DNA from: Smittium mucronatum
Taxonomy: Eukaryota; Kickxellomycota; Harpellomycetes; Harpellales; Legeriomycetaceae
Direction of reading: 5' to 3'
Length of the DNA: 12,201 bases
Assembly: GCA_001953115.1 (NCBI GenBank)
Contig: LSSL01003176.1
Location: forward strand, 1 to 12,201
In this document: positions 10,190 through 12,201 of the stretch, piece after piece
Position numbering within the stretch: the stretch's first letter is position 1
Layout of the letters: each line of letters starts with the position of its first letter
Notes under the pieces: generated by a model
What the model saw: the letters and a program-made list of their open reading frames with translations, nothing else
What the model was told of the DNA's origin: nothing
The model's database searches: none
Program-made: the position numbers and the translations under genes

Positions 10190-11144
10190 ACATCAATACG
10201 AGGATTTTTAGATAAATGGTTGGCATGAAATAAATATAATTAAACCCCTTTTTAAAAAATATAAGGTAAAAATTAATATTAAATTAAGTGATACAAAATC
10301 ACTTTAAATCGAATCACATTGTATTATATTATTCTTATATATTAGTTAAGTTTAAAGGTAAAATGTTTGATCTAAAGAAAATATTTAAGTTATGAATTCT
10401 TAGGCAAAGAATCATTTATAAAATGATCAAATTTTGATCACATAATTAGTAATTTCTATTTCGCTGATGTATGAAAATTTTATATAAAAAATAAGGACCT
10501 GATCAGCCTTGGTGCTATTAGATAACAATTTTTATTTTTATAATAATCAAGAGTTCCATTTACACAAAAATTTATAAATTTTTTGATATATGTTTGATAT
10601 ATACCGAAATAGACAAATATAATCAACTTCAGGGGGAATTAGTTATGAATATTATATATTGGGCTTTCAGTAACTTTTTTTTAAAAAAAATAGAGGAAGT
10701 ATAAAGATTAATAGCTTAAATAATATTTCTGTTTCAACATGCTTTAGTAAATTTTTTTAAAAATATTTTCATATAAAAGTGACAGTTTTTACTTTTGCGA
10801 TGTTTGAGCTTTTATTTAAAGGCATGAATTTCTGAACCAGGGCTTCTTTTGTTCTAAATATTTATTTGAAAAGGTGCCCAAAAGGAAACTTTAACGACAT
10901 CTTTCATTCTATTGATTTCAAAATTTAATACTCTAAAACAGATACCAATAAAATATCAAGTCTCGAAATGTATTACTATATTTTTTAAGCTCAGTTTATA
11001 TCAATTAATTTGGATTTTTATTCTAATAAAACCAAGTACAAGTAGTTTTTTAAATGGCGTAGACAAATTTTCATAATATTGTAGATCAAATTCATAGTCT
11101 TTTAGCTTTAACTAAACTGGATTTTTTTTTTAATTCTTAGGGGG

Positions 11145-11522
11145 AAAATAACCCCCATTTAGTGCAAATCTAGAGAAATGCACAAAATATAAACTTGATA
11201 CTCAATTTGATTAACAATAAAAATTTTGAGAAATAATTTGCCGGTTATTAACAAGTTTTGGAATCAAAATTAAAAAAATAGCCAATAAAAATAGTTGTGT
11301 TCAATATCACATAGATCTCAAAATCACCACCAAATGCTCAAATCCACATGGTTGTCACATCCAAATAAAATATACATACATATGTATGTATGTATATGTT
11401 GTACGTGGTTGTATTTTTTTTTCTCGTGGAAATGATCTCTAATTGATCTTGATAAAATTTTACGGGTCATATGATTGGATAGCAATATAAGCTTGATATA
11501 GAATGAAAATAACATTTTACCC
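11145..11522 (-). repeat. Right arm of large inverted repeat
   Basis: The core 11145-11361 is the inverted partner of 9458-9676, and the perfect block is 11253-11343. Differences concentrate near the inner end (the T/A-run region around 11190-11230) and at the outer edge. Outward from 11361 a CATA/TATG microsatellite interrupts the match. CGGGTCATATGATTGG (about 11463-11478), AGAATGAAA (about 11500) and ACCC (11519-11522) then mirror landmarks of the left arm. A 66-codon minus frame at 11324-11524 merely overlaps this arm and is not called as a gene. Confidence 0.83.
11372..11391. repeat. Palindromic CATA/TATG microsatellite
   Basis: ATACATACATATGTATGTAT is a perfect 20-bp palindrome formed by CATA units meeting TATG units. 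TATG units continue to about 11398. The left arm has a TA-rich run at the mirrored place (about 9434-9448), so this simple repeat seems to have expanded on the right side only. Confidence 0.75.
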
Positions 11523-11775
11523 AATAATATACATTAAATTTTTAATTTCCAATGAAGCTTTATTTAGGATTTTAATTATATTCAAAAAAAAAAATTTTTG
11601 TCTTTTATTATCACATATATTATCAAAATATATTATTCGTTTAATACTTGGGTTTTAAAAATCAATTTTTTAATATATACAACAATAAAACAACCTTAAC
11701 TATCGAATATAAATATTGGATAAATAATTCGAATTTTATTTTGTGCCAGATTAATATTTAATATTAAATTTTTAT

Positions 11776-12078
11776 ATGGTATTTAACAAATTTTATCATC
11801 AGCTAAATTTATCACATTGTACCACATCGGCAGCCAATTTGAATCAAAAATCTACGATTTTTGTTATAATTTACAAATTATATTCGCTCAACAGAAAGCT
11901 TCCCAAAGGTTTAAAATTTATTAACATCCAATTATCAAAGTTTTATTGCTTTCAAATTCCAATTTTATCGAAAAATTGTGCTTTTTTTCTTGAATTTTCC
12001 TTAACCCTTTCATGGCCAAAATTTGGGCCTTGCCCCTATTTGTGTATATTTACGATTCCAATTGGTTCAAAAATATGA
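11776..12078 (+). other. Open frame, 100 codons, unrecognised; doubtful
   Basis: This is the longest frame in the window, ATG at 11776 to TGA at 12076-12078, with an in-frame TAA 22 bases upstream of the ATG. Local GC is nearer 30% than the 20% typical of the window, which itself lengthens chance frames. The product has no signal peptide, membrane segment or motif I recognise. It is rich in K, L, I, F, N and S and has several cysteines in its second half. The opposite strand also gives fairly stop-poor stretches (for example complement of about 11960-12035), so a decayed element on the minus strand is an alternative. Chance at this stop density is a little unlikely but possible. Confidence 0.15.
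12001..12037. other. GC-rich block starting TTAACCCTTT
   Basis: The block begins TTAACCCTTTCATGGCC and continues through a near-palindrome GGCCAAAATTTGGGCC (12014-12029) to TTGCCCC. It has about half G+C in a window that is about one-fifth. TTAA followed by CCCTTT recalls the target site and terminus of piggyBac-type elements. No inverted partner is visible before the window ends, so this stays a suggestion. The block overlaps the doubtful 100-codon frame. Confidence 0.2.
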
Positions 12079-12201
12079 TCAACCCAATGGTATTCGAATA
12101 ATATTAAACTAATAATAACATTGAGCGAAAAGTGAAAGACATTTTTTGTACCATCGCCCCTGTTTTTTTTTTTGTATCACGGAATTTTATTGTAAGATAA
12201 C
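12079..12201. other. Non-coding tail of window
   Basis: No gene was found. A GCCCC stretch (12156-12160), a run of 11 T (12163-12173) and the word GGAATTTTATTGTAAG close to the window edge are present. The T run plus AATTTTATTGTAAG also occurs at 9872-9904. Confidence 0.5.

Larger units (their letters stand above)
9677..11144. other. Unique interior between inverted-repeat arms
   Basis: These 1468 bp show no similarity to the arms. The interior contains a nested hairpin (9695-9789), a 12-T run ending in TTTTAG (about 9872-9890), a weak 66-codon frame (9989-10189), a 7-bp stem-loop AAGTGAT/ATCACTT at 10286-10304 and a 17-bp near-palindrome TGATCAAA-T-TTTGATCA at 10424-10440. From about 10450 to 11144 I see nothing notable. 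Confidence 0.6.
9297..11522. mobile_element. Putative foldback-type element with long inverted repeats
   Basis: Two arms of up to about 380 bp in opposite orientation flank 1468 bp of unrelated sequence. The inner part of the arms is nearly identical while the outer part is diverged. No transposase is visible, so if this is a transposon it is non-autonomous. I could not identify clean termini or a target-site duplication: similarity fades gradually outward and the flanks are too AT-rich to judge by eye. Alternatives are an inverted duplication, or two independent insertions of one dispersed repeat in opposite orientation. It is the strongest structural feature in the window. Confidence 0.45.

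Noticed and set aside
11324..11524. 66-codon minus-strand open frame
   Set aside because: It lies across the right inverted-repeat arm and its microsatellite (giving HTYICMYI). No recognisable features, and best explained as a chance frame in repeat DNA.

Overview
This is an extremely AT-rich window (roughly 80% A+T by eye) with long T and A runs throughout. No frame exceeds 100 codons, and there is no rRNA, tRNA or CRISPR and no recognisable protein domain. That pattern fits non-coding nuclear DNA of an AT-rich eukaryote. A metazoan such as an arthropod or nematode is plausible, but nothing here fixes the taxon. The four longest open frames are close to what chance gives at this stop-codon density, and I do not call any of them a real gene.

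The real structure is repetitive DNA, found by reading the window against itself on both strands. (1) A diverged dispersed repeat of about 400 bp is present three times: copy A at about 1313-1735 (+), copy C at about 2460-2850 (inverted) and copy B at about 7861-8275 (+). A and C face each other as an imperfect inverted pair around a 0.7 kb spacer. One end of the family carries short tandem units of about 30 bp built on a CAAAAATA-GACA / TATACA motif. (2) A long inverted repeat surrounds about 1.47 kb. Its core arms are 9458-9676 and 11145-11361, with a 91-bp stretch that is perfectly complementary (9476-9566 against 11253-11343). Weaker, roughly equal-length similarity continues outward to about 9297 and 11522. 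This looks like a foldback-type non-autonomous transposon or an inverted duplication. It would make a very long hairpin if transcribed.

Smaller features are three back-to-back stem-loops at 6631-6706, a nested hairpin of about 95 nt just inside the left arm (9695-9789), an A17 run next to a 16-bp palindrome inside repeat copy A, a 20-bp palindromic CATA/TATG microsatellite in the outer right arm, and a GC-rich block at 12001-12037 that begins TTAACCCTTT and recalls a piggyBac-type terminus. The window ends before any partner terminus could be seen.

Layout: 1-1312 featureless; 1313-2850 inverted repeat pair A/C; 2851-6565 featureless apart from short A/T hairpins; 6566-6706 small tandem repeat and stem-loop cluster; 6707-7860 featureless; 7861-8275 repeat copy B; 8276-9296 featureless; 9297-11522 large inverted-repeat element with an uncertain 66-codon frame inside; 11523-12201 slightly GC-richer DNA with a doubtful 100-codon frame and the TTAACCCTTT block. 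All alignments were done by eye, so outer borders are approximate.
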